Shown here: positions 9,362 to 17,468 of the stretch, in pieces
How positions within the stretch are numbered: the first letter of the stretch is position 1
Layout of the letters: each line of letters starts with the position of its first letter
Assembly (NCBI RefSeq): GCF_040655735.1
Contig: NZ_JBFAKK010000002.1
Coordinates: 62,001 to 126,000, forward strand
Length of the DNA stretch: 64,000 bases
Direction: 5' to 3'
Source: Phytomonospora sp040655735
Lineage (GTDB): Bacteria > Actinomycetota > Actinomycetes > Mycobacteriales > Micromonosporaceae
Translations under genes and position numbers: made by a program
Notes under the pieces: model-generated
Seen by the model: the letters and a program-made list of their open reading frames with translations, nothing else
Told to the model about the DNA's origin: nothing
The model's database searches: none

Positions 9362-9389
9362 GCAGCGGGCCCCTCGAGGGGCCCGCTGC
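9362..9389 (-). terminator. 28-bp perfect palindrome between the peptide gene and the ABC genes
   Basis: Every base from 9362 to 9389 pairs around the central CTCGAG (arm GCAGCGGGCCCCTC). On the reverse strand it starts 8 nt after the stop of the Cys-rich peptide gene and ends about 28 nt before the ATPase start. It can act as an intra-operon terminator/attenuator, giving much more peptide mRNA than transporter mRNA. This is inferred from position and symmetry. Confidence 0.65.
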
Positions 9390-9396
9390 CGCCTTG

Positions 9397-9597
9397 TCAG
9401 CAACAGCCGTTCTCGAACCAGCCGGTGTCGGAACCGTCAGTGCAGATACGACGCTTCTGCCGGTACTTTCCCTGGAATGTGTTGCAGGGAAGGTTGTTGA
9501 AGCACTGGGTGTACTCGCTGCAGGTGACCGCGGATGCGGACGCGCGTGGAGCCACCCGGGATAGGAGGGCGTCACTGATTCTGGCGAAAAGGCGCAT
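9397..9597 (-). CDS. Small Cys-rich peptide, possible ribosomally made secreted or modified peptide
   Basis: 66 residues from the ATG at 9597, which has AAGGAG 9 nt upstream; longer readings in the same frame lack a ribosome site. An amphipathic, leader-like N-terminus (MRLFARISDALLSRVAPR, then ASASA) is followed by a 43-residue core with six cysteines: C26, C32, C38, C52, C65, C66 (ending in FENGCC). The leader/core division and six cysteines suggest a disulfide-rich or post-translationally modified peptide, with cleavage near ASASA. No modifying enzyme is encoded next to it. The downstream genes are an ABC ATPase, an FtsX/MacB permease and a pentapeptide protein. I cannot assign a known family. 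Confidence 0.7.
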   Translation of the reverse strand: MRLFARISDALLSRVAPRASASAVTCSEYTQCFNNLPCNTFQGKYRQKRRICTDGSDTGWFENGCC

Positions 9598-9781
9598 GAA
9601 GGGGCACTCCTTGAAATCGGGCACTGATCGCATTGGGCATGCGGCGCACGCGGGCGGCGTGCACGGCAACACACTAAGTGACAACGCCGAATCGCGTCAA
9701 CCCTCCTCTTTGTCCAGTTGATCATCCTCTGACCCACGGGAAACGGCTTCGTCACGGCGATCCCGTCGCTATCGTGTCCGG

Positions 9782-10357
9782 ATGAGCACCATGAGGCACT
9801 GGGACGGCGACCCGCACTGCCGGCTGATCATCGCCCCCGGAATGGGATACACCGCCGACGCGCCCCTCCTCTGGTACGCCAGGGTGGCCGCGCTCAACGC
9901 GGGATGGTCGGTCACCGACCTGAACTGGGCAGGCTCGGCCTCCGACATCGACGGCGTCAACGCCGGCGTAGCGCAGGCGCTCGACGAGAAGCCCGCCACG
10001 ACAACGGTCCTGCTCGCGAAGTCGCTGGGCACCCTGTCGGTCTCGACCGCCGCCGACCGCGGTGTCGCCGGCATCTGGCTGACGCCGCTGCTCGCCGGCG
10101 ACGGCCCTCGGCAGGCCCACGTCCGCGCGAACCTGCCCTCGCTGTTCGGCCCGCAGCTGCACATCGGCGGAACCGCCGACGACCTGTGGGACCGCACGCT
10201 CGTCCCGGCCGGCCACGCCGTCCTGGAGATTCCGGGCGCCGACCACGCGATGCACATCGCCGGCGACGTGCTCGGCACGATCGACGTGGCCCGCCAGGTC
10301 ACCGAGCGGATCATGACGTTCATGGACACCGTCTGCCATGGAACGGCGACGGCGTAA
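9782..10357 (+). CDS. Alpha/beta-hydrolase fold protein
   Basis: 191 residues, small for the fold. The strand-nucleophile turn reads VLLAKSLGTL (Ser in A-K-S-L-G), the acid is probably the Asp of IGGTADDLWD, and the His lies in IPGADHAMHI. The N-terminus has the oxyanion loop RLIIAPGMGYTADAPLLWY. The lid is minimal, as in dienelactone-hydrolase-like and YdeN-like enzymes. Substrate unknown. Transcribed alone; its 3' end is 5 nt from the end of the convergent acetyltransferase gene. Confidence 0.82.
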   Translation: MSTMRHWDGDPHCRLIIAPGMGYTADAPLLWYARVAALNAGWSVTDLNWAGSASDIDGVNAGVAQALDEKPATTTVLLAKSLGTLSVSTAADRGVAGIWLTPLLAGDGPRQAHVRANLPSLFGPQLHIGGTADDLWDRTLVPAGHAVLEIPGADHAMHIAGDVLGTIDVARQVTERIMTFMDTVCHGTATA

Positions 10358-10362
10358 AGGGC

Positions 10363-10860
10363 TCAGCCCGCTCGCTTGCGGGTCAGCAGCACGCTGACCT
10401 CACCGTCGTCGGGGTCGACGATCTCACCGTCGTCGACGTATCCCAGTCGGCGCAGCAGTTTCAGCGAGGCCGCGTTCTCCGGCGCCACCGTCGCGTGCAC
10501 CTCGTCGAGCCCCAGTTCGCCGAAGCCGTACTCGGTGAGCAGCACCGTCACCGCCGACCCGATACCGCGTCCCCACACCGAAGGCGCCAGCGCATAGACG
10601 ATCTCGTGGCCGTCGACGGCCGGATGCGGGCTGGGCTTGAGTTCGGCGTGACCGATGTAGACGCCGTCCTCGCAGATCGCCCAGATGTCCCAGGCGGGAC
10701 GGCTCTCGGCGAGGAAGGCACGCCGGAAGACCGCGGCGGCACCGTCGGCGGGCATGCCCATCCACCGGTTCACGCTCTCGTCGCCGAGCAGGCCGACGAA
10801 GTCGTCCTCGTCGGCGGGGGTGTAGGGCCGCAGTTCGAGGCGGTCCGCGCGCAAGATCAT
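10363..10860 (-). CDS. GNAT-family N-acetyltransferase (RimJ/RimL-like)
   Basis: 165 residues. LELRPYTPADEDDFVGLL opens the fold. The acetyl-CoA pyrophosphate loop is WGRGIGSAVTVLLTEYGF (R/Q-x-x-G-x-G/A type) and the adenine-side strand-helix is VHATVAPENAASLKLLRRLGYVDDG, which strongly resembles the RimJ/Acetyltransf_3 group. These enzymes acetylate ribosomal-protein N-termini or small molecules, and the substrate is not predictable here. It sits downstream of malG on the same strand with a 71-nt gap, so co-transcription is possible but not required. Confidence 0.9.
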   Translation of the reverse strand: MILRADRLELRPYTPADEDDFVGLLGDESVNRWMGMPADGAAAVFRRAFLAESRPAWDIWAICEDGVYIGHAELKPSPHPAVDGHEIVYALAPSVWGRGIGSAVTVLLTEYGFGELGLDEVHATVAPENAASLKLLRRLGYVDDGEIVDPDDGEVSVLLTRKRAG

Positions 10861-10931
10861 GGTCACGGTCGGACGGTACCGCCGGTCCCGGGCCCTCGAA
10901 AGCGAGTTTCGCACGGCCCGGGACGCGGCGG

Positions 10932-11822
10932 TCAGCCCTTCACCGCGCCGACCGTCAGGCCGCCGACGATGTATCGCTGCAGCAGCTGGAACACCGCCAC
11001 CGTCGGGATCGCCGTCAGCAGCGTGCCGACGGCGAAGATGCCGAAGTTGGCGTTGCGGTTGGTCTCGTTGATCAGCCCGAACAGGCCGATGGCGAGGGTC
11101 TTGTTCTCCGGCTGGGTCAAGAACACGTTGGCGATCAGGAACTCGTTGATCGAGCCGATGAACGCCAGCAGCCCCGACACCGCCAGGATCGGCGTCACCA
11201 GCGGCAGGATGATCCGGAAGAACACCTGCGCGTGCGACGCGCCGTCCATGACCGCCGACTCGTCGAGCTCCTTCGGCACGGTGTCGAAGAAGCCCTTCAT
11301 CAGCCAGGTGTTGGCGCCCAGCGCGCCGCCGAGGTAGACCAGCGTCAGCCCCGACAGCGTGTTGAAGCCCAGCCCCGGCCAGTACTCGGTGACCTCGCTG
11401 AACATCAGGAACAGCGCCACGATCGCCAGGAACTGCGGGAACATCTGGATCAGCAGGAGGCTGATCAGCCCGACCCGCCGGCCCTTGAAGCGGAAGCGGC
11501 TGAACGCGTAGGCCGCGATCGCCGAGACGAACACCGAGATGAACGCCGCCGAACCCGAGACGATCAGGCTGTTGAGATACCAGTGCGCGAACGGCGTGTT
11601 CGCGAACAGGTCGCCCACATTGGACAGTGACACGCCGCCGGTCGGGATCAGCGCGGTGGAGCTCAGCGTGCCCTGCGGGTTGAGCGCCGCCGAGATCACG
11701 AACACGATCGGGACCAGGGCGAACACGACCGCCAGGCCCAGCACGAGGTGTCGCCACCAGTCGCGGCCGCCGGAGGGGCGACGCCGGCGCTTGGGCGCCG
11801 TGCTCACCGTTGCAGCACTCAC
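10932..11822 (-). CDS. malG: Maltose/maltodextrin ABC permease, MalG type
   Basis: 296 residues with six membrane segments, starting LVLGLAVVFALVPIVFVISAAL. The EAA loop reads ELDESAVMDGASHAQVFFRIILPLVTP, which contacts the ATPase. The C-terminus LLQRYIVGGLTVGAVKG is a hallmark of MalG/sugar-permease B proteins. The GTG start overlaps the malF stop (GTGA). No MalK ATPase is encoded here. In actinomycetes a shared MsiK-type ATPase encoded elsewhere usually serves, and that is inferred for this locus. Confidence 0.94.
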   Translation of the reverse strand: MSAATVSTAPKRRRRPSGGRDWWRHLVLGLAVVFALVPIVFVISAALNPQGTLSSTALIPTGGVSLSNVGDLFANTPFAHWYLNSLIVSGSAAFISVFVSAIAAYAFSRFRFKGRRVGLISLLLIQMFPQFLAIVALFLMFSEVTEYWPGLGFNTLSGLTLVYLGGALGANTWLMKGFFDTVPKELDESAVMDGASHAQVFFRIILPLVTPILAVSGLLAFIGSINEFLIANVFLTQPENKTLAIGLFGLINETNRNANFGIFAVGTLLTAIPTVAVFQLLQRYIVGGLTVGAVKG

Positions 11823-13399
11823 CGGTAGACCTCCTCCTGGTTGCGGGTGACCCGGAAACCGATCGCCGAGACCGTCGCCACGATCAGGAAGATGAACACC
11901 GACACCGAGGCGGCGAAGCCGTACTCGGCGCCCTGCCCGCCGAAGGCGAGCCGGTAGGTATAGGTGATCAGCAGGTCGGTGCCGCCGACGGTGGAGTTGC
12001 CCGCCTCGAAGGGACCGCCCCCGGTGGTGAGCTGGATGGCGTTGAAGTTGTTGAAGTTGAACGCGAAGGACATGATCAGCAGCGGTGTCAGGGAGACCAG
12101 CAGCAGCGGCAGCGTGACCCGCCGGAACGCCTGGAACCCGGTGGCTCCGTCGATCTTGGCCGCCTCCAGCGTCTCCGTCGGGATCGACTGGAGGGCACCG
12201 GTGGAGACCAGGAACATGTACGGGAAGCCGAGCCACAACTGCACGAGGATCACCGCGAAGCGCGCGGTCCAGGGATTGCTGAACCACCCCACGTCGAGCC
12301 CGAACATGGTGTTGATCAGCCCGAAGTCCTGGTTGAACATGTCGCGCCAGATGAGCAGCATCGCGAAGGCCGGCATCGCGTAGGGCAGCACCATCAAGGT
12401 CCGGTACAGCGCCTTGAAGCGCAGCCGCTCCTTGTGCAGCGCGATCGCGCACAGCAGCCCCAGCACGAAGGTCACCAGCACCGAGATGATCGCGAAGGCG
12501 AAGTTCCACCACAGCACCGACAGGAACGGGCCGCGCACCTTGTCGTCGGTGATGACCCGGGTGAAGTTGTCGGCCCCGACACTCACCTGCCACCCCTGCG
12601 GGAGGCTCTCGCCCGCCGCGTCGGTGAAGTAGCCGTGTCCGGGATCGGCGGTCCACACCTGGCCGGTCACGGCGTCGCGAACACAGTCGCAGCCCTCGTC
12701 GTAGGCGCGCGCCGATGTGCCCTGGAACGCCCGGGACAGGCCGTTGGCGCGGATGCCGCCGCCGTCGACGGGCACCGCCAGGTCGGTGATCTCCTGGCTG
12801 CGCTCGGCGGCCTCGGCCGCGGTGAGGATCGTGTAGCCCTCGGCCTCGGTGATCTTCCCTGACAGTCCCTTCTGGACGTCGGTGGGAGCCAGATCCCTAA
12901 GGCCCTCGGCGTTTCCGGCCCAGTACTTCCCGCTCGCCGGGTCCGACAAGATGAAGACGAGCGCGTCCTCACCGTCGGCGGCGATCGCCAGGTCGTACTC
13001 GGGGGAACCGGGGACCTGCGTGATCGAGGCGGTCTCGATCGACACGATCGCCTCGTCCTTGTCGCCGCGGTGGCCGTCGCCGAAGTTCGTGACCGATGTG
13101 GACAGTGTGTACAGCACCGGCACGATCTGGAAGGCGATCAGCAGCAGCGTCCCGGGGATCAGGTACTTCAGCGGGAGCCGCCGGTTGGGGGAGAGATAGA
13201 TCCAGAAGAGCAGGGCGGTGGCCGCGGCCACCACCCCCACTCCGATCCACGAACGCGCGCCGATGAGCGGCAGAACCGCCCAGACGGCGAGCGCGGCGAC
13301 CACGCCGAGCAGCGTGATCCGTACGACCAGGCCCGTGAGGCCCGAACCGGCGTAGCCCTGTTTCGAGCGTTGCCGGCTCGCCGTCTGAACAGCGTCCAT
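11819..13399 (-). CDS. malF: Maltose/maltodextrin ABC permease, MalF type
   Basis: 526 residues. Three N-terminal helices (LVVRITLLGVVAALAVWAVLPLIG and two more) precede a roughly 160-residue extracellular loop holding HRGDKDEAIVSIETASITQ and EGCDCVRDAVTGQVW, the equivalent of the MalF P2 domain. The membrane bundle follows, with the EAA motif ETLEAAKIDGATGFQAFRRVTLPLL. It forms the pore with MalG. It lies 8 nt after malE and overlaps malG by 4 nt. Confidence 0.93.
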   Translation of the reverse strand: MDAVQTASRQRSKQGYAGSGLTGLVVRITLLGVVAALAVWAVLPLIGARSWIGVGVVAAATALLFWIYLSPNRRLPLKYLIPGTLLLIAFQIVPVLYTLSTSVTNFGDGHRGDKDEAIVSIETASITQVPGSPEYDLAIAADGEDALVFILSDPASGKYWAGNAEGLRDLAPTDVQKGLSGKITEAEGYTILTAAEAAERSQEITDLAVPVDGGGIRANGLSRAFQGTSARAYDEGCDCVRDAVTGQVWTADPGHGYFTDAAGESLPQGWQVSVGADNFTRVITDDKVRGPFLSVLWWNFAFAIISVLVTFVLGLLCAIALHKERLRFKALYRTLMVLPYAMPAFAMLLIWRDMFNQDFGLINTMFGLDVGWFSNPWTARFAVILVQLWLGFPYMFLVSTGALQSIPTETLEAAKIDGATGFQAFRRVTLPLLLVSLTPLLIMSFAFNFNNFNAIQLTTGGGPFEAGNSTVGGTDLLITYTYRLAFGGQGAEYGFAASVSVFIFLIVATVSAIGFRVTRNQEEVYR

Positions 13400-13407
13400 G
13401 TTCTTCG

Positions 13408-14643
13408 TTACTTCTTGATCGCGTCGCCGATGGTGGTGGCGGCGCCTTCCACCGTCTCCGTTACGTCGGCACCGCCGACGATGGCCGACTCCGCCTTGCC
13501 GAAGGGGTCCCAGATCGCCGACATCTCGGGGATCGCGGGCAGCGGGGGAGCGCCGGCGCCGGCCTCGGCGAACTTAGCCAGGTCGGGGTCGGTGGCCTTG
13601 ACCTTGTCGAAGGACGCGGTCAGCGCCGGGGGACGCGGGTCGGCGTTGTAGAGGGCGGTGGCGAGGGGCTCACCGGTGACGTAGTTCGCCACGAACTCCT
13701 GGGCGACGGTCTTGTGCTTGCCCTTGCTGGCGACGAAGAAGCTCTGCACGCCGAGGAAGGGGGTGGCCTTGCCCATGCCCTCGAAGCCGGGGATGGGCGT
13801 GATGTCGTAGTTGACGCCGGCCTTCTTGATGTCGCCGACGGCCCAGGGGCCGGAGACGAGGTAGGCGGTCTTGCCCTCGGTGAACAGCGGGATCGAGTTC
13901 TCCGAACCGATCGAGGTCTTCAGCACGCCCTTCTTGCCGAGCTCGGAGATCTTCTCGAAGGCCTCGATCGACTCGGGCTTTCCGACGCCGAGGTCGGCCG
14001 GGTCGTAGTCGCCGTTGTCCTTCTGTCCGAAGAGGTATCCGCCGGCCGAGGCGTAGAGCGGGTAGGCGTGGTAGGCGTCGCCGTTGTCGCCGACCTGCAG
14101 CGACAGCAGTTCCTCGGTCTTGCCGTCCTTCTTGAGCTTCTCGGCGTCGGCGACCATGTCCTCGATGGAGGAGGGCGCTTCGGGGGCGAGGTCGGTGTTG
14201 CGGATCAGCGCGAGGTTCTCGACGGCGTAGGGGGCGCCGTAGACCTGGCCGTTGTAGGTGACGGCCTTGAGGGCGTCGGGGTTGAAGCCGGCCTTCTGCG
14301 CGTCGGTGAGCTGGACCGGGTCGATGGCGCCGTTCTGGACGAGGTTGCCGATCCAGTCGTGGGCGCCGATGACGACGTCGGGAGCGTTGTCACCCTGGGA
14401 GGCGGTGACGAAGTTCGCCTGGAGGTCCTTGGAGACCGCCTCGACCTTGATGGTGACTCCGAGCTCGCTCTCGAACTGGGACCGGAAGGACTCCAGGACC
14501 GGGGCCCTCTTGTCGTCGGCCCAGATGACCAGGCCGGGCTCGCTGCCCTGTGCCCCGTCGTCCTTCTTGTCGTCGCTGCCGCAGCCGCTGACGGCAAGCG
14601 CCAGCGCGGCGGCAACGGCGACGCCTGCGATCTTCACGCGCAT
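13408..14643 (-). CDS. malE: Maltose/maltodextrin-binding lipoprotein
   Basis: 411 residues from the ATG at 14643, preceded by GGAGAG at good spacing. The signal peptide and lipobox read VAAALALAVSGC. The mature protein is a family-1 solute-binding protein: LVIWADDKRAPVLESFRSQF, DVVIGAHDWIGNLVQNG, GAPYAVENLALIRN, FTEGKTAYLVSGPWAVGDIKKAG. It captures malto-oligosaccharide at the cell surface for MalFG. It is the first gene of the malEFG operon. The intergenic region toward the LacI gene carries MalR-like heptamers. Confidence 0.94.
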   Translation of the reverse strand: MRVKIAGVAVAAALALAVSGCGSDDKKDDGAQGSEPGLVIWADDKRAPVLESFRSQFESELGVTIKVEAVSKDLQANFVTASQGDNAPDVVIGAHDWIGNLVQNGAIDPVQLTDAQKAGFNPDALKAVTYNGQVYGAPYAVENLALIRNTDLAPEAPSSIEDMVADAEKLKKDGKTEELLSLQVGDNGDAYHAYPLYASAGGYLFGQKDNGDYDPADLGVGKPESIEAFEKISELGKKGVLKTSIGSENSIPLFTEGKTAYLVSGPWAVGDIKKAGVNYDITPIPGFEGMGKATPFLGVQSFFVASKGKHKTVAQEFVANYVTGEPLATALYNADPRPPALTASFDKVKATDPDLAKFAEAGAGAPPLPAIPEMSAIWDPFGKAESAIVGGADVTETVEGAATTIGDAIKK

Positions 14644-14716
14644 TGTTGCTCTCCGTATGGGGGGAGGTGGCCGTCCGTAGAGGGGGGTCGGCCAGTGTGA
14701 GTCATTGTGAACGCAC

Positions 14717-14756
14717 GTTAGCAAGGGATTTCAGGAACCGAAAGAGTTTGCAAGGT
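14717..14756. promoter_or_regulatory. Likely LacI/MalR operator region of the mal locus
   Basis: Two similar half-sites lie between the divergent malE and LacI starts: GTTAGCAAGG (14717-14726) and TTTGCAAGGT (14747-14756). On the reverse strand they read CCTTGCTAAC and ACCTTGCAAA, 30 bp apart. The CTTGCAA core resembles the CTTGCAG heptamers bound by MalR in Streptomyces. Binding by the adjacent LacI protein is inferred. Confidence 0.55.
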
Positions 14757-14794
14757 CTTTGTTTTCACGTTTCACAGCGGTTACAGTCAGCGCT

Positions 14795-15796
14795 ATGCGT
14801 ACGCGACTGGCCGACATAGCCCTCCAGGCTGGGGTGAGCGAGGCCACCGTCTCCCGGGTGCTCAACGACAAACCGGGCGTCCGGACCGAGACCCGGCAGG
14901 CCGTGCTCACCGCCCTCGACGTGCTCGGTTACGAGCGGCCGCCCCAGCTTCGGCGCCACAGCGCCGGCCTGGTCGGGCTGGTCATCCCGGAGCTGGAGAA
15001 CCCCATCTTCCCGGCGATGGCGCAGACCATCGGCTCGGCCCTCGCGGCTGTGGGCTACACCCCTGTCCTGTGCACCCAGTCGCCCGGCGGCGTGCCCGAG
15101 GACGAGTACGTCGAGATGCTCCTCGACCGAAACGTCGCCGGCATCATCTTCGTGTCCGGTTTGCACGCCGACACCAGCGCCAGCCATGACCGCTATCACA
15201 AGCTCGCCGACCGGGGCCTGCCGATGGTGTTCATCACCGGTTACGTCGCCGGTCTGCCCGCGCCCTGCTTCTCCTGCGACGACGCCGCCGCCGCGCGCGT
15301 CGCGGTCAGCCACCTCGCGGCCCTCGGCCACGAGCGCATCGGCCTGACCTCGGGTCCCGAGCGTTTCCTGCCCGTCCAGCGCAAGCTCATCGGCTACCGC
15401 GACAGCATCCGCCACTTCGGCGGCGAGGAGCTGATCGAGCTGTCGATGTTCGGCGCCGAGGGCGGCCACGCGGCCACCGGCCGGCTCCTCGACCGGGGCG
15501 CGACGGCGATCCTGTGCGGGTCGGACCTGATGGCCCTCGGCGCGATCCGCGCCATCCGCGAGCGCGGACTGACGGTCCCGCACGACATCTCCGTCGTCGG
15601 CTACGACGACTCCCCGCTGATCGCCTACACCGACCCGCCGCTGACGACCCTGCGCCAGCCGGTCCGGCAGATGGCGCTGGCGGCCGTGCACGCCCTCGTC
15701 GACGAGATCAACGGGCAGGCCGCGCCGCACTCGGAGTACATGTTCAGCCCCGAACTCGTCGTCCGCGCCTCCACCGGCGCGGCCAGACGGAACTGA
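14795..15796 (+). CDS. LacI-family regulator of the mal locus (MalR-like)
   Basis: 333 residues. The N-terminal HTH reads TRLADIALQAGVSEATVSRVLNDKPGVRTETRQ, with the hinge helix ending GYERPPQLRR. The sugar-binding core resembles periplasmic binding proteins: GLVIPELENPIFPAMAQTIGSAL, GIIFVSGLHAD, GHERIGLTSGPERFLPVQRKLIGYRD, CGSDLMALGAIRA, DISVVGYDDSPLIAYTDPPLTTLRQP. The ATG at 14795 gives the canonical N-terminus. It is divergent from malE and 27 nt upstream of the alpha-glucosidase. It is likely a repressor released by maltose or maltodextrin that controls both transcripts. Confidence 0.94.
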   Translation: MRTRLADIALQAGVSEATVSRVLNDKPGVRTETRQAVLTALDVLGYERPPQLRRHSAGLVGLVIPELENPIFPAMAQTIGSALAAVGYTPVLCTQSPGGVPEDEYVEMLLDRNVAGIIFVSGLHADTSASHDRYHKLADRGLPMVFITGYVAGLPAPCFSCDDAAAARVAVSHLAALGHERIGLTSGPERFLPVQRKLIGYRDSIRHFGGEELIELSMFGAEGGHAATGRLLDRGATAILCGSDLMALGAIRAIRERGLTVPHDISVVGYDDSPLIAYTDPPLTTLRQPVRQMALAAVHALVDEINGQAAPHSEYMFSPELVVRASTGAARRN

Positions 15797-15823
15797 CGAC
15801 CCCATCCCCTAGGAGCACTTCTC

Positions 15824-17386
15824 GTGTCTGACACCACCGGTCAAGAATGGTGGCGCACGGCCGTCATCTACCAGGTCTACCCGCGCAGCTTCGCCGACGG
15901 CAACGGCGACGGAACCGGTGACCTCAAAGGCGTGCGCGACCGCATCCCCTACCTCGCCGACCTGGGGATCGACGCGATCTGGCTGTCGCCCTTCTACACC
16001 TCCCCGCTCAACGACGGCGGCTACGACGTCGCCGACTTCCGCGACGTCGACCCGCGTTTCGGCACCCTCGCCGACTTCGACGCGATGGTCGCCGACGCCC
16101 ACGCCGCCGGCCTGCGCGTGATCGTCGACATCGTCCCGAACCACAGCTCCTCGGAGCACAAGTGGTTCAAGGAGGCCCTGGCGGCCGGGCCCGGCTCGCC
16201 GGAGCGCGAGCGCTACCTCTTCCGTGACTCCACTGTGGAGGGTGAACCGCCCAACGACTGGCAGTCGGTGTTCCACGGCTCGGCCTGGACCCGCGTCGAG
16301 GACGGGCAGTGGTACCTGCACCTGTTCGACTCGACCCAGCCCGACTTCAACTGGGAGCACGAGGACGTACGGGCGGAGTTCCTCGACATCCTGCGCTTCT
16401 GGCTCGACCGCGGTGTCGACGGTTTCCGCATCGACGTCGCCCACGGCATGGTCAAGGAAGCCGGCCTGCCCGCGCTCGGTGCCCCGCAGACGATCGAGAT
16501 GCTCGGCACGACGAAGGCCCCGTACTTCGACGTCGACGGCGTCCACGACATCTACCGCACCTGGCGGCCCGTCCTCGACTCCTACCCCGGTGACCGCATG
16601 GCCGTCGCCGAGGCGTGGGTGGAATCGCCGGAGCGCCGCGCGATGTACGTCCGCCACGACGAACTGCACCAGGCCTTCAACTTCGACCTGCTCCTGGCCG
16701 ACTTCGCCGCCGCCGACTACCGCAAGGTCATCGACGCCGAGCTGGCCATCAACGCCACCGTCGGCGCCCCGGCGACCTGGGTCCTGTCGAACCACGACCG
16801 CCCCCGCCACGTGACCCGCTACGGCGACGGTGAGGCCGGCCTCGCGCGGGCCCGCGCCGCCTCGCTGCTCATGCTGGCGCTCCCCGGTTCCGCCTACGTC
16901 TACCAGGGCGAGGAACTCGGCCTCAACGAGGTCCTCGACCTCCCCGACGAGGTCCTCGACGACCCCACCTGGAAGCGCTCCGGCGGCACCGACCGAGGCC
17001 GCGACGGCTGCCGTGTTCCCCTGCCGTGGAAGAGCACCGGCGAGTCGCTGGGCTTCGGCACCGGCGGATCCTGGCTCCCCCAGCCCGCCTTCTGGTCGCG
17101 GCTGTCGGCCGAAGCGCAGGACGGCGTCGCAGGGTCCACATTGGAGCTCTACCGGGCGGCCCTGCGCGCCCGCCGCGAGCACCTGCCCAGCGACGCCATC
17201 ACCTGGCTCGACGGGCCCGCCGACGTCCTCGCCTTCTCCAACGGCTCCATTCGCTGTGTGACGAACTTCGGTGAGACGCCCGTCGCACTCACCGAGCTGG
17301 GCACACTGGAAGGTGACATCCTTGTCTCGTCGGGACCGGTGGCCGAAGGCGTGCTGCCGGCGAACACGACGGTGTGGATCGGGTAG
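15824..17386 (+). CDS. Alpha-glucosidase / oligo-1,6-glucosidase, GH13
   Basis: 520 residues, GTG start with AGGAG upstream. It hydrolyses short alpha-linked glucosides in the cytoplasm (no signal peptide), completing use of sugars imported by MalEFG. Conserved GH13 regions: DIVPNHSS, GFRIDVAHG with nucleophile Asp204, VAEAWV with acid/base Glu263, and SNHDRPR with Asp325. The opening WWRTAVIYQVYPRSFADGNGDGTGDLKG is typical of the oligosaccharidase subfamily. The C-terminal beta-domain is short (CVTNFGETPVALTELG). It is co-transcribed with the LacI gene, and a stable hairpin follows. Confidence 0.94.
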   Translation: MSDTTGQEWWRTAVIYQVYPRSFADGNGDGTGDLKGVRDRIPYLADLGIDAIWLSPFYTSPLNDGGYDVADFRDVDPRFGTLADFDAMVADAHAAGLRVIVDIVPNHSSSEHKWFKEALAAGPGSPERERYLFRDSTVEGEPPNDWQSVFHGSAWTRVEDGQWYLHLFDSTQPDFNWEHEDVRAEFLDILRFWLDRGVDGFRIDVAHGMVKEAGLPALGAPQTIEMLGTTKAPYFDVDGVHDIYRTWRPVLDSYPGDRMAVAEAWVESPERRAMYVRHDELHQAFNFDLLLADFAAADYRKVIDAELAINATVGAPATWVLSNHDRPRHVTRYGDGEAGLARARAASLLMLALPGSAYVYQGEELGLNEVLDLPDEVLDDPTWKRSGGTDRGRDGCRVPLPWKSTGESLGFGTGGSWLPQPAFWSRLSAEAQDGVAGSTLELYRAALRARREHLPSDAITWLDGPADVLAFSNGSIRCVTNFGETPVALTELGTLEGDILVSSGPVAEGVLPANTTVWIG

Positions 17387-17436
17387 GCAGGGGTAGGTAA
17401 GAACCACAGACCTGGGTCTTCGGGCCTTGTGGGGTG

Positions 17437-17468
17437 GAGGCGGCGTCTCAGGGGTGGGGCGCCGCCTC
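17437..17468. terminator. Convergent terminator overlapping the NACHT stop codon
   Basis: 9-bp stem GAGGCGGCG / CGCCGCCTC (17437-17445 and 17460-17468) with a 14-nt loop. It lies about 50 nt past the alpha-glucosidase stop and overlaps the last codons of the convergent gene. Confidence 0.65.
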
